Positions 1 to 8,915 of a DNA stretch of 64,000 nt are shown here, in pieces. This DNA comes from Scybalousia_A sp963540815. Lineage in GTDB: Bacteria > Bacteroidota > Bacteroidia > Bacteroidales > P3. The stretch spans positions 5,200 to 69,199 of the forward strand of contig CAUTQY010000009.1 in the NCBI GenBank assembly GCA_963540815.1, in the 5' to 3' direction. Under the pieces are notes generated by a model. The model was not told where the DNA came from. It saw only the letters and a list, made by a program, of their open reading frames with translations, and did not search any database. Numbering within the stretch: the first letter of the stretch is position 1; each line of letters starts with the position of its first letter. The position numbers and the translations under genes are program-made.

Positions 1-749
1 GAGTCAAAAAACAAATCCGCACAGTCCGTTTTGGGTCTATTGATTTTTCCCCATTCCATTTTTTTTGCAGGTGTATAATAGTTGTCGTCTATGAAGGAAA
101 AATATATTTGATTACGGATGTTGGTAAAAAACGTATCTCCCTCGGTTATTTTTTGTTTATAACTCGTGGAGGTAAAAATAAGAATACTATCTCTAAGTAT
201 GAAAGAACCGAGTTGAGAGGTTTCGTCATTAATGTTATTTCCCAAATTTGTAATTATATATCTCTTGGGTTTATCGTTGTCAATTATCCAATCTACACGC
301 TCCAACTCTCGTTTACACTCTTTACGTATTTTTATGTCGTTGCAGTCTAAAAGACATGTATTCAAAAAACTTTGAGCCTGAATAATATTGCCGTTGTGTA
401 TGGAACTTTGAGCCAAATGCAAATATAGATAGGGAAAAGTTTGGTTTATGTTAAGAGTGTCGTTTTCTATCAATACTTTTTGATACCAAAATTCTGCCTT
501 GTCGTAATCTTTCATAGCCAAGCAAGCCTCCCCACACTTGTATATGAGTGTTAAATTTTGCTTTAAAAATCTTCTGCCCAAAGTATAATAATCCAACGCT
601 TGAGAATAATTACCTTTTTGCATGGCCTTATCACCTTGTTTTTCATATTCTTTGGCATACTTCTCTTGCGCAAAAAGAACATTTGGTACAAAACCGATAA
701 TAATAATCAGCAAGCAAATAATATTTTTTATCTTTAAAATATTGGACAT
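1..749 (-). CDS. TPR-containing secreted protein, partial (C-terminus beyond window edge)
   Basis: The reading frame is open from an ATG at 749 to the window edge with no stop, so only the N-terminal ~249 residues are present. It begins with a hydrophobic signal peptide ending in VLFAQ, followed by a TPR-like helical region (KQGDKAMQKGNYSQALDYY, then a second unit around AMKDYDKAEFWYQK). The start overlaps the end of the upstream PorP-like gene by 16 nt, so the two are probably translationally coupled. In Bacteroidetes, PorP/SprF-type genes are often followed by a TPR-PD40-OmpA protein that anchors the complex to peptidoglycan. That is the likely identity, but the diagnostic C-terminal domain lies outside the window. 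Confidence 0.7.
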   Translation of the reverse strand, partial: MSNILKIKNIICLLIIIIGFVPNVLFAQEKYAKEYEKQGDKAMQKGNYSQALDYYTLGRRFLKQNLTLIYKCGEACLAMKDYDKAEFWYQKVLIENDTLNINQTFPYLYLHLAQSSIHNGNIIQAQSFLNTCLLDCNDIKIRKECKRELERVDWIIDNDKPKRYIITNLGNNINDETSQLGSFILRDSILIFTSTSYKQKITEGDTFFTNIRNQIYFSFIDDNYYTPAKKMEWGKINRPKTDCADLFFD

Positions 750-1726
750 GGTATTTTAGTATTTTTATATTTTACTTTGTAAGGACTGAACGCATAGGAC
801 AACCAAAATTCTATGGCGCCGTATGTATGAGAAACCTTGTTGAGTTTGGAAATATTTATATCGTATGCCATACCGGCAAGAAAATTATTGTATTTGTATT
901 TGGGCGCAAGCACTATGGCCTCCGTATTTCTTGCAAAAAGCCCCATTGAAAAAATATTTTGAGTAAAAATTTCTCCCGTCAAATCAAAAACAAAATCCGT
1001 ACCATAAACGATTTCGTTATATCTATACTGGTTGTTATACATTATTTGAGGTTTCAAGGATATAATATCCGATATTTCAAACAAATAGGACGTATTTATT
1101 TGATACCTTCTATGTATTTTGGAGTTTTTATCTGAAGATTCAAAATATTGCAATTTGCTTTCGTTTATATTAAATAAGGCGAAATTAATATTGAATTGTT
1201 TTTTTTCGGTAGGATTGTATTGGTAATTTATTCCTGCCGACAAGTCCAAACTGTTTAATTTGTCGTATGTTATGTTATCATCGTAGATATGATTTCTATT
1301 AAATCTCGCCTTGGATAAATCGTATTCCCATGTTTTTTTACCTATGCTTAAGCCCAAAGACAAAAATGCGTTTTTTTCTTTATTTACTGCAAAAAAATAT
1401 GCAAATGACACGGCAATATCTCTTTCTCCATAGCTTAGCTCCCCTGCCACATCATTGGTAAAACTTATACCAACACCACAGCCACGGTTACTATTTGCAA
1501 ACGGTTGAATTTCCAATGAAGTTAATAATGTGTTATAACCTTTGGATACAGTTTGCCATTGATTTCTAAAAATAGAGGAAACTCTATATTTTGCACTCAT
1601 AAAACCTGTCATGGAAGGATTAACAAACATTGGGTTATAATTGAGAGAAGAAAAATGAATATCCTGTGCCTTTGCAATAAAGTTACATAAAAATACAACG
1701 ATTAGTATGATAATAACTCTTCTCAT
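734..1726 (-). CDS. PorP/SprF family type IX secretion outer-membrane protein
   Basis: A 330-residue protein with a signal peptide (residues 1-20, ending AKAQ) followed by the family hallmark QDIHFSSLNYNPMFVNPSMTG. This hallmark marks the PorP/SprF family associated with type IX secretion and gliding motility. The remainder is rich in alternating aromatic and polar stretches, as expected for an outer-membrane beta-barrel. Many Bacteroidetes encode several paralogues, each paired with a TPR/OmpA-type partner; the partner here is the partial gene that overlaps the 3' end. Assignment to the family is firm. Whether this is the core PorP or a paralogue cannot be decided, because porKLMN are not adjacent. 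Confidence 0.9.
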   Translation of the reverse strand: MRRVIIILIVVFLCNFIAKAQDIHFSSLNYNPMFVNPSMTGFMSAKYRVSSIFRNQWQTVSKGYNTLLTSLEIQPFANSNRGCGVGISFTNDVAGELSYGERDIAVSFAYFFAVNKEKNAFLSLGLSIGKKTWEYDLSKARFNRNHIYDDNITYDKLNSLDLSAGINYQYNPTEKKQFNINFALFNINESKLQYFESSDKNSKIHRRYQINTSYLFEISDIISLKPQIMYNNQYRYNEIVYGTDFVFDLTGEIFTQNIFSMGLFARNTEAIVLAPKYKYNNFLAGMAYDINISKLNKVSHTYGAIEFWLSYAFSPYKVKYKNTKIPCPIF

Positions 1727-1769
1727 TGTAACATGAGTCTTTGCTCTCTCAATTATGCCACATCACATA

Positions 1770-2462
1770 TTATTTGAGTTTGGCGTTTATCATTTGATAA
1801 TCCCTTGAGATAAGTTCTTTTATTTTCATTAATCCGTCCTGCAAAGCCAAATCGCCGGCACGTCTTTGAAATTCGTAATAACCATGATAGGCAGCCATGG
1901 GGACTTTTGCATAACCTCTCTCATTGAACTTAGCAACAAGATTGTCTCTTTTGTCGTAGATTTCCACTATAACCTCTAACTCCGTAACATTGGTAGCCAT
2001 AGGCATTCCAAAAGCGTTAAAAATCCCAAGAGTAAAGCCACTGAGCCACGACCATTTATAATTGTTCTTACAATAAATTTCTCCTGCTCTCAGAACTATA
2101 TTACCTGCTCTTTCGGTAGTAGGGTCGGTTATGTTTTGATAAACATCATAGACAAAAATATCTTTTGCGTCTTGTATTCGTTTTTCTGCCGTATATAGTT
2201 TGGTGTGTTCATTAACTTCATATACTCCTTTACCGTACGGGGTTTCCGTTAATCCGTACGGCAAAGTTAAATCATCGGAAGGCTTTACAGCGTATGAGTT
2301 TGCACCATAAACGTTTTCAAAAGAAGGTTGGTCTATCCAACAAGTTAACCTTGGTAAAAGTTCTATGTTTTGATAATCGGAATGAAAAGTATCCTCTTTC
2401 AGACTTCTGCAAGAAGTCAAAACGGACAACAGTACTATAATGACGGGTATAATTTTTTTCAT
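1770..2462 (-). CDS. Putative lipoprotein of unknown function
   Basis: A 230-residue protein starting with a lipoprotein signal peptide (lipobox LLSVLTSC, Cys at 18). No catalytic motif is recognised. Near residues 139-155 a short aromatic/hydrophobic stretch (WSWLSGFTLGIFNAFGMPM) could be a membrane hairpin or glycine-zipper-like segment, which in other outer-membrane lipoproteins mediates oligomerisation. The C-terminal half contains a two-strand pattern (ELEVIVEIYDKRDNLVAKF) and an Ala/Gln-rich helix. It lies 43 nt upstream of the PorP-like gene on the same strand and may be co-transcribed with it, but no functional link is shown. Confidence 0.75.
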   Translation of the reverse strand: MKKIIPVIIVLLSVLTSCRSLKEDTFHSDYQNIELLPRLTCWIDQPSFENVYGANSYAVKPSDDLTLPYGLTETPYGKGVYEVNEHTKLYTAEKRIQDAKDIFVYDVYQNITDPTTERAGNIVLRAGEIYCKNNYKWSWLSGFTLGIFNAFGMPMATNVTELEVIVEIYDKRDNLVAKFNERGYAKVPMAAYHGYYEFQRRAGDLALQDGLMKIKELISRDYQMINAKLK

Positions 2463-2556
2463 ACTAAAAAGATAATATTTTTCGCAAAATTATAAAAATT
2501 ATTCTTACTTTCTGTTATGTAACGTTATAATTATTTTATACGAGATAAAAGGAGAT

Positions 2557-3181
2557 TTATTTTTTGCTTTTTTGTAGGATTTTCAAAAACATTTCTTCAA
2601 AAAAAATATCTCTGTGTATTATATAACGGAGATTATATGTGTTATAATATATTCTTGAGTGTGAGTAAGCGTAGAACCCTTCATTTATAAAATTTTCCAT
2701 ATACAGACTATCTTTTTGAAAGTTTTCCGAATCAAGTCTCATTTGTTTTATAATATCGCAACGCTCTTTCCATTGTTGTTGCCAATCTTTTATGTCTAAA
2801 CGATTTATTATTTTACCGAAACGAATGAAAGCCTCAGCCAACTCCTCCTTTGTTATAATACTGTCTTTTATTACGGACAAATAAACTCTGACAAAATTGC
2901 CCTTTGTTCCGCAAAATTCGTAATAAGGATAGGTAAATTCATCGGATTGAGCAATCTCCTTATCCAAATAATATGGAGTACGCTATTCCTGTCTTCTACC
3001 AAGTGCTCGGGACCAAAGGCATCTTGAAAACTACTTTTATAAATATCAATCAAAGTATTCTTGGGATACATTCCAAGCATATCGGCAACAAAAGTCTCCG
3101 TTTCTTTTTTTTGTATCGTCTTGCGCTTTTAAACAAGTTAAGCAAAAAAGACAAAATAATACTAAAACTTTTTTTACTCAT
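2557..3181 (-). pseudogene. Frameshifted gene for a conserved secreted Bacteroidales-type protein
   Basis: No single frame covers this stretch, but joining three frames gives a coherent ~205-residue secreted protein. An ATG at 3181 starts MSKK, then frame 2 gives a signal peptide (VLVLFCLFCLTCLKAQ). Next comes DMLGMYPKNTLIDIYKSSFQ and FGPEHL in another frame, then YYLDKEIAQ and the C-terminus down to 2557. The first two shifts coincide with a run of seven T at 3169-3175 and of eight T at 3105-3112 (A on the coding strand); the third is near 2965-2975. The pattern IYKSFFQD-FGPxHL followed by GNFxRVxLSVIKxxIIxxExLxxAF resembles a hypothetical protein family I recall from Bacteroides. The gene is degraded unless the homopolymer lengths are sequencing errors. 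Confidence 0.7.
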
Positions 3182-3200
3182 AAGCGTATTTGTGATATTT

Positions 3201-4784
3201 TCAGAAATTCGGCAACGAAAAAAATAGCGTCGGTAACAATAACAACCAACCCACAATAACCATAACGAATATAAACTTCCAAGCAAATTTGAGCCATTTT
3301 ATATAAGGCACACGAGCCACACCCAATACGGCGATCAAAACCCCGGATGTCGGTGTTATCAAGTTGGTAAGCCCGTCTCCTATATGAAAAGCCGTAACCG
3401 TGCTTTGAAGACTTACTCCCACAAGATTGGAAATTTCGCTAAACATTGGCATAAGCATAGCGGCCTTTGCCGTCCCGGAGGTTATGATAGCGTTCAGTAA
3501 AGTTTGAAATCCGTACATTATACTCAAGGCTCCCGCTTTGCCCGAGTCACCTATTGCGTTGCTAACCCCGTAAAGTAAGGTGTCTATTATTTTACCTTCC
3601 TCCAAAATAACAATTGTTCCGCTAGCCAAACCTACTACCATAGCAGCGGAAAGAATATCTTTGGCGCCTGTTATGAAGGATTGCGATATGTCGGAAGCAT
3701 CTTTACCCATAGCAAAACCACAAGCGATAGCCATAGTGAAAAACAAAGCGGCAATTTCCGTAAAGCTCCAGTCATATCCAACAACTCCCAAAACCAAATA
3801 TGCAATGGTAAACGACAGTAGAACCAAAGAAAAAGCTTGCACACTTTTTTTACAAGCAAAATAACCTAACAACGTATATAATAAGGTAAAGAACAACAAT
3901 AGAAAGTTTTGAGTATTAACTCCTTTTACAAAACATGAAATTATGAACCCTATTTGTACCAAAAGAACAATTATAAAAGTTAGCCAAGTGGGTTTTAGAG
4001 TTTTAGTTTGATTATCTTTGTCTAATTGTTGCCGATTTTTTCGCCAATACTCATCGTTTTGATAAGTTAGTGATTTTTGGGGATGTTTTTTTATCCTGTT
4101 TGCATACCAAAGGACGAAAGTTATACCTATTACAGTCATTACAAACCAAATAAAGAGTCTGTACTCTATACCCGAAAACATTTTTATTCCGGCAATATCT
4201 TGTGCAATGCCAAGCGTGAAAGGATTTAACAAACATCCTGCAAAACCCAATCCTGCCGACAGAAAACACATGCAAATTCCTGTTATACTATCGTAACCCA
4301 TACTTATTGCCAAAGGAACAAATATTACAACAAAGGCTATGGTCTCTTCACTCATACCAAACACAGCGCCGAATAAGGAAAACATTAGCATTATAAGAAC
4401 TATAATCAAATTGTTTACACCTATTTTTTTTAGGATTTTGTATTCTTCCAAGAATGAAGATTTTTCTAAGAAAGTTTGCACTCCCGTATTTATGGCATTT
4501 GTTTCGTTTAGAATCCAAAAAGCACCACCCAATATTAAAATAAAGGATATTATGGCAGGAGTTCTTTGAAAACCCTTGAAAAAGGCAGACATTATTTGCC
4601 AGACTTGAGGTGAAGCTTGTTCATAATGAAAGGTATTAGGTATTATTTGACTAACTATTTTACCCGAAGAGGTTGTTTGTTCCATTCTCTCAAACTCTCC
4701 TGCAGGAACAATCAAAGTGCATATTGAAGCAACTATAATCAAAAAAAATATAATTACATAGGTATGTGGTATTTTCTTAAACAT
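3201..4784 (-). CDS. YfcC family inner-membrane permease (C4-dicarboxylate/arginine-ornithine carrier type)
   Basis: A 527-residue polytopic membrane protein with about twelve hydrophobic segments. The N-terminus (IPHTYVIIFFLIIVASICTLIVPAGEF) matches the YfcC/DcuC-like ion-transporter superfamily, in which the first helix is followed by a VPAGE(F/Y) turn. Other family features visible are the SEETIAFVVIFVPLA segment, GFAGCLLNPFTLGIAQ, and the paired SGTAKAAMLMPMF and DGLTNLITPTSGVLIAVLG near the C-terminus. Members exchange or take up small carboxylates or basic amino acids; the substrate cannot be read from the sequence. It is monocistronic, with its 3' end 20 nt from the start of the frameshifted gene downstream. 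Confidence 0.85.
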   Translation of the reverse strand: MFKKIPHTYVIIFFLIIVASICTLIVPAGEFERMEQTTSSGKIVSQIIPNTFHYEQASPQVWQIMSAFFKGFQRTPAIISFILILGGAFWILNETNAINTGVQTFLEKSSFLEEYKILKKIGVNNLIIVLIMLMFSLFGAVFGMSEETIAFVVIFVPLAISMGYDSITGICMCFLSAGLGFAGCLLNPFTLGIAQDIAGIKMFSGIEYRLFIWFVMTVIGITFVLWYANRIKKHPQKSLTYQNDEYWRKNRQQLDKDNQTKTLKPTWLTFIIVLLVQIGFIISCFVKGVNTQNFLLLFFTLLYTLLGYFACKKSVQAFSLVLLSFTIAYLVLGVVGYDWSFTEIAALFFTMAIACGFAMGKDASDISQSFITGAKDILSAAMVVGLASGTIVILEEGKIIDTLLYGVSNAIGDSGKAGALSIMYGFQTLLNAIITSGTAKAAMLMPMFSEISNLVGVSLQSTVTAFHIGDGLTNLITPTSGVLIAVLGVARVPYIKWLKFAWKFIFVMVIVGWLLLLPTLFFSLPNF

Positions 4785-4937
4785 AAAGGTATTTTATTTT
4801 TTGCAAAGATATAAAAAATATACTAATACAAACACGGTATAAAGGACATGATACCAAAAACAGATTTATTGATTTTTACCGATAAAACAGGTTGTTTTTA
4901 TGTTATTTTTTACAATTTTTTGCATCAAAAAAAATAT

Positions 4938-4945
4938 TAATTTTG
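4938..4945 (+). promoter_or_regulatory. Bacteroidetes-type -7 promoter element
   Basis: TAATTTTG matches the TAnnTTTG consensus of the Bacteroidetes primary sigma factor and lies 25 nt before the ATG of the DUF2461 gene. A TTTG at 4919-4922 could serve as the upstream box, but the 15-nt spacing is shorter than the usual ~19. Confidence 0.5.
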
Positions 4946-4970
4946 CAACAGAGAAAAAGACAAAGCAAAG

Positions 4971-5639
4971 ATGAAAGAAATTTTGGATTTTTTGACAAAT
5001 GTAAGGTATAACAACAATAGAGTTTGGTTTAAAGAACACAAAGCAGAGTACGAACAAGCACAGAAAAAATTCAACACTTTGGCAGAGTTATTCCTAACAA
5101 ATATATCTTCTTTTGACGGTAGCGTAAAACATCTGGCATTAAAAGACTGCACTTATAGATTTTATAGAGACATACGTTTTTCCAAAGATAAGAGTCCGTA
5201 TAAGACTCATTTCGGAGTTTATGTTTGCCCCGGTGGTAAAAAATCGTGGGATGCGGGTTATTATTTTCACATTGAACCGAAATGGGAAGACAACACGGGA
5301 GGCTCTGCCTTATATTGCGGAAGTTTTATGCCCGATAAAGACAGACTGCAACTGATAAGAGAGGATATTTATAACAACGGCAAAGCCTATCGTAAGGTAA
5401 TAAAGAATGCCAAGTATTTTTCACTAAATACGGACTCTTTAAAAAAGAATCCCAAAGGTTTTCCGGAAAGTGAATTTGACGACTTAATAAGAATGAAGTC
5501 TTTTCTTTTGATAAAAGGTATTTCCAAAGAGCAACTTTTTGCAGAGGATATAAATGAAAAATTAAAAAATGAGTGCAGGGTGTGTTACCCATTTGTGAAA
5601 ATGTTAAACGAAGCAACGTCTTTTGTGGGTAATTATTAA
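4971..5639 (+). CDS. DUF2461 domain-containing protein
   Basis: A 222-residue cytosolic protein covering the whole DUF2461/TIGR02453 domain. Visible family signatures are the N-terminal LDFLxxxxxNNxRxWFxExKxxYE pattern, CTYRFYRDIRFSKDKSPYKTH, and a YFHIEP segment followed by CGSFMPDKDRLQLIR. The family is widespread in bacteria and fungi; no reaction is established. It is followed 12 nt downstream by the dihydrouridine synthase gene on the same strand, and a TAATTTTG element precedes it, so it likely heads a two-gene transcript. Confidence 0.88.
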   Translation: MKEILDFLTNVRYNNNRVWFKEHKAEYEQAQKKFNTLAELFLTNISSFDGSVKHLALKDCTYRFYRDIRFSKDKSPYKTHFGVYVCPGGKKSWDAGYYFHIEPKWEDNTGGSALYCGSFMPDKDRLQLIREDIYNNGKAYRKVIKNAKYFSLNTDSLKKNPKGFPESEFDDLIRMKSFLLIKGISKEQLFAEDINEKLKNECRVCYPFVKMLNEATSFVGNY

Positions 5640-5651
5640 AAAATTCGTTAA

Positions 5652-6665
5652 ATGGGAATTAATGCGATAATACCAACTCTTAAAACACAAAACACTGTAA
5701 TTTTTCTTACTTCGTTATTTTGTACGGAGGATAAGTTAATTATGGCTCCCATGCAAAATCTTACAAGTCTCTTCTATAGAAAAACTTTTGAAAAATTTTT
5801 TCCGAAAACCATAGATTATGCCATTACCCCATTTATCTCAACATCCTCCGATTCTATAAAATACGATAGTAATATATTCAAAGATATTCTGCCGAAGGAG
5901 AACCAAAACTCTATTCCCATTGTACCGCAAATAATAGGTAACAATGCCGAATATATCCTGACTGCTTGCAAAATAATAGAGAGTTTCGGTTACAGAGAGG
6001 TAAATCTTAATATGGGCTGTCCCAAAAAAGATATAGTATCTCACAAAAGAGGTGCCGGTATGCTTACACAGGCAAAAAACGTACAAGAAGTTATTGAAAA
6101 TATATTAAAAAATACTTCCCTGCAAGTCTCTGTAAAAGTTAGATTGGGTGTAAAGGAAAATACGGACTTTGAAAAACTTATACCCATGTTAAACAGTCTG
6201 CCCTTGAAAAATATTTGCATTCACCCGAGACGTGCGATGGATTTCTATGAAGGGAAAATTGATACGAAGAAATTTGCCGATTGTTGCAAAAAAATAAAAC
6301 ACGAAATTATTTATAGCGGAGATATTTTTTGTGTTGAAGATTTTGCAAGATTAAAAAAACGCTTCCCCTTTATAACCCACTGGATGTTGGGCAGGGGAAT
6401 TTTGCAAAATCCTTTTTTGCCCTCTCAAATACGAGGAATAAACTATGAGCAAAAAATAATACTTACCGATTTTGTAAAAGAGATAGAAAGCGAATTTGTA
6501 AAAACACTTTCATCTCCAAATGAAAAACTCATACTTGGAAAGATGAAAGAATTTTCCAAGTATCTTTGCAAGGGGTTTCACATAGAAGCCACTCCTTTCT
6601 TACACAGTTCTTCTCTGCAAGAAATAAATAAGGAAATAGAAAAATTATCCGAAGTTGAAATATAA
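5652..6665 (+). CDS. dus: tRNA-dihydrouridine synthase (Dus family)
   Basis: A flavoenzyme that reduces specific uridines of the tRNA D-loop to dihydrouridine. The TIM-barrel signatures are present: MAPMQNLTS at the FMN-binding N-terminus, VNLNMGCPKKDIVSHKRGAGML with the catalytic Cys, VSVKVRLG, ICIHPRRAMDFYEG and WMLGRGILQNPFL. The open frame starts at 5652, but residues 1-30 do not look like a Dus N-terminus. The ATG at 5742, directly before the APMQ motif, is an alternative start that would remove the first residues of the barrel strand. A start at a non-ATG codon between the two is also possible. C-terminal helices are shorter than in typical DusB. Confidence 0.88.
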   Translation: MGINAIIPTLKTQNTVIFLTSLFCTEDKLIMAPMQNLTSLFYRKTFEKFFPKTIDYAITPFISTSSDSIKYDSNIFKDILPKENQNSIPIVPQIIGNNAEYILTACKIIESFGYREVNLNMGCPKKDIVSHKRGAGMLTQAKNVQEVIENILKNTSLQVSVKVRLGVKENTDFEKLIPMLNSLPLKNICIHPRRAMDFYEGKIDTKKFADCCKKIKHEIIYSGDIFCVEDFARLKKRFPFITHWMLGRGILQNPFLPSQIRGINYEQKIILTDFVKEIESEFVKTLSSPNEKLILGKMKEFSKYLCKGFHIEATPFLHSSSLQEINKEIEKLSEVEI

Positions 6666-6728
6666 ATACTTGATTGATTGGGTATTTGTAACGCAACCTT
6701 TGTTATACGGAGATAAATTTTAGGTAGT

Positions 6729-6762
6729 TTTGTAAGTATAAGGAGAAAAAATTGTAATTTTG
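6729..6762 (+). promoter_or_regulatory. Promoter of the C1 peptidase gene
   Basis: TTTG at 6729-6732 and TAATTTTG at 6755-6762, separated by 22 nt, fit the Bacteroidetes promoter pattern. Transcription would begin near 6768, upstream of the ATG at 6804, supporting that start rather than the in-frame ATG at 6777. Confidence 0.5.
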
Positions 6763-6803
6763 AACTTCGAATTATTATGCATAATAAATCAAAAATAAAA
6801 TAT

Positions 6804-8195
6804 ATGAAAAAGGTATTCGCAACGTTGTTTTTCTCATTGCTATCTATGGTTTTGGCAGCACAAAACGGTGAGGGAGGATTAACACAAAACGACATCAATC
6901 AAATCAAAGAACTTTACGAGAAAGCAGGTGCAAGTCATAAGGCATTAAGTAAAATAGTCGCAAACAATGACATAAAAAAACTTGCGGTAAATCCGAATAT
7001 TAAAGCAAATTTGGATGTAAATTTTTCCCATGTTGTTACAAACAAAGGCATTACCGACCAAAAACAATCCGGTAGATGTTGGATGTTTTCGGGTTTTAAT
7101 GTACTAAGAAACAAAATGATACAAGAATATAACTTGGGTGCTTTTGAGTTGTCGGAAAATTATCTGTTTTTCTACGATCAATTGGAAAAAAGCAATATGT
7201 TTCTCAGTCTTGTTTTGAAACACAAAAACGAGGATTTAAACAGCAAATACAATGATTGGTTGTTTAAAAATGTGTTGTCCGACGGGGGAACTTTTTGCGG
7301 AGTAATAGATTTGGTAAGCAAATACGGCGTAGTACCTTCTACCATACAACCAGAGACCTATAATTCCAACAATACCGCAAGAATAAATGAACTTATAATT
7401 CTTAAGTTAAGAGAAGACGCCCTTATTCTCAGACAAATGAAAGGCAAGGACAAAGATATTCAGGCAAAGAAAACGGAAATGTTGGCTGAAATCTATAAAA
7501 TGTTAGTTATGGCTTACGGAGAACCCGTTAAGGAGTTTACCTATACCATGAGAGACGCTTCAAACAAAATAATTTCTACCGAAAAATATACTCCGAAATC
7601 ATTTTATGACAAATACATAGGTATAGACCTAAAAAATACTTATGTTATGCTAATGAACGACCCTTCGCGTCCTTTCTATAAGTTGTATGAGGTAGAAAAT
7701 GACAGGCACACTATGGACGGAGGCAACTGGAAATATATTAATCTGCCTGCCGAGGACATTAAGAAAATGGCAATAGCCTCAATTAAGGACTCTACTCTTA
7801 TGTATTTTTCCTGCGATGTAGGCAAATACTATGACGGAGCAAGCGGTAGTTTGGATTTGAATAATTTTGACTATGGCAGTATTTTCGGGGTTAGTTTCGG
7901 AATGGATAAAAAACAAAGAATACAGACCTTTGCTTCCGGCTCTACGCATGCTATGACGTTGAAAGGTGTGGATTTGGACGAAAACAACAAATCCGTAAAA
8001 TGGTTGATAGAAAACTCTTGGGGACCTAATGCCGGATACGAAGGCAATCTGATTATGACGGACGAATGGTTTGACGAGTATATGTTTCGTTTGGTTGTTG
8101 ACAAAAAGTATGCTCCCGAGAATGTTTTAAAGATTCTTGACTCCAAAGCAGAGATGCTTCCGCCTTGGGACCCTTTGTTTTTGGATGTAGACTAA
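6804..8195 (+). CDS. C1-family aminopeptidase (bleomycin hydrolase/PepC type), exported
   Basis: A 463-residue papain-fold cysteine peptidase of the bleomycin hydrolase group. The catalytic triad is visible: Cys92 in QSGRCWMFSG, His382 in STHAMTLKG and Asn404 in LIENSWGPN, with the oxyanion Gln six residues before the Cys. The start at 6804 gives a clear signal peptide (MKKVFATLFFSLLSMVLAAQ), so unlike cytosolic PepC this version is exported, as is common in Bacteroidetes. It most likely trims peptides in the periplasm or outside the cell. The final residues (PPWDPLFLDVD) form the tail that in the family enters or gates the active site. A 9-residue longer frame exists but would bury the signal peptide. 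Confidence 0.9.
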   Translation: MKKVFATLFFSLLSMVLAAQNGEGGLTQNDINQIKELYEKAGASHKALSKIVANNDIKKLAVNPNIKANLDVNFSHVVTNKGITDQKQSGRCWMFSGFNVLRNKMIQEYNLGAFELSENYLFFYDQLEKSNMFLSLVLKHKNEDLNSKYNDWLFKNVLSDGGTFCGVIDLVSKYGVVPSTIQPETYNSNNTARINELIILKLREDALILRQMKGKDKDIQAKKTEMLAEIYKMLVMAYGEPVKEFTYTMRDASNKIISTEKYTPKSFYDKYIGIDLKNTYVMLMNDPSRPFYKLYEVENDRHTMDGGNWKYINLPAEDIKKMAIASIKDSTLMYFSCDVGKYYDGASGSLDLNNFDYGSIFGVSFGMDKKQRIQTFASGSTHAMTLKGVDLDENNKSVKWLIENSWGPNAGYEGNLIMTDEWFDEYMFRLVVDKKYAPENVLKILDSKAEMLPPWDPLFLDVD

Positions 8196-8213
8196 TCAAT
8201 TCTTTATATTAAA

Positions 8214-8915
8214 ATGTGTTTATTTAATAAAATCTTATCTTTTGTCGTTATCTGTTTGTGGCTCTGTTTTTCAAGTAGTGCTCAGACAGATGACGCTAAT
8301 TATATGGGGCACAATATCGTAAGCGAAGGGCTGGGAGATACGGAAGAAGAGACCGACCAAGAGGATACGGAAAGTATTGTTGTGGAGGTGGAAAGTATTG
8401 AAAATCAGAATTCGGTAGATGAAATTGTTACTCAAAAGGAGGTTATAAAGCATATGATTGATGCCGATAGCAATCTTAGCTCATGGGGAATGTATTCAAA
8501 CAATGAAAATTTAATACCTTATATTCCCGACATCCAACAGGATATTTATTTAACCAAAAGGTATGATGTAATACCCGTAAATGAGGAATATACATATATA
8601 AAGGGATATATTTTCAATAAAAATCAGGCTTGGGATTATATTTATGAACGAATATATAACAAAGAAGGTAGTTTGATATTCTTTGCTCGTTACTACAATA
8701 CGTATAATTCGGGTTGCAGTGAAGTTGCTTTTGAAGAATCGGAATATTTTTTTGATAATGAAGGCGAACTAATAAAGAAAACCTATAACATATATGACAA
8801 TCGGAATAATTTGTTGGATATGGGTAACTGTTATATGGATAGAGAATCTTATGACAAATACTTTTCACTGAAAGATTTTTTAAGCGTAGTTCCCTTACCC
8901 ATAGACCAACAATAA
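8214..8915 (+). CDS. Exported protein of unknown function
   Basis: A 233-residue protein with a signal peptide (residues 1-23, SSSAQ cleavage region). A strongly acidic low-complexity stretch follows (about residues 40-70, rich in Glu, Asp and Thr), then a C-terminal domain with several aromatic beta-strand-like repeats (for example YIKGYIFNKNQAWDYIYERIYNKEG and EYFFDNEGELIKKTYN). The strand pattern loosely recalls MORN/YwqK-type 'text-repeat' proteins, but no repeat is regular enough to assign. It begins 19 nt after the peptidase gene, and its stop codon overlaps the coaX start (TAATG), so it is likely part of that operon. Confidence 0.7.
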   Translation: MCLFNKILSFVVICLWLCFSSSAQTDDANYMGHNIVSEGLGDTEEETDQEDTESIVVEVESIENQNSVDEIVTQKEVIKHMIDADSNLSSWGMYSNNENLIPYIPDIQQDIYLTKRYDVIPVNEEYTYIKGYIFNKNQAWDYIYERIYNKEGSLIFFARYYNTYNSGCSEVAFEESEYFFDNEGELIKKTYNIYDNRNNLLDMGNCYMDRESYDKYFSLKDFLSVVPLPIDQQ

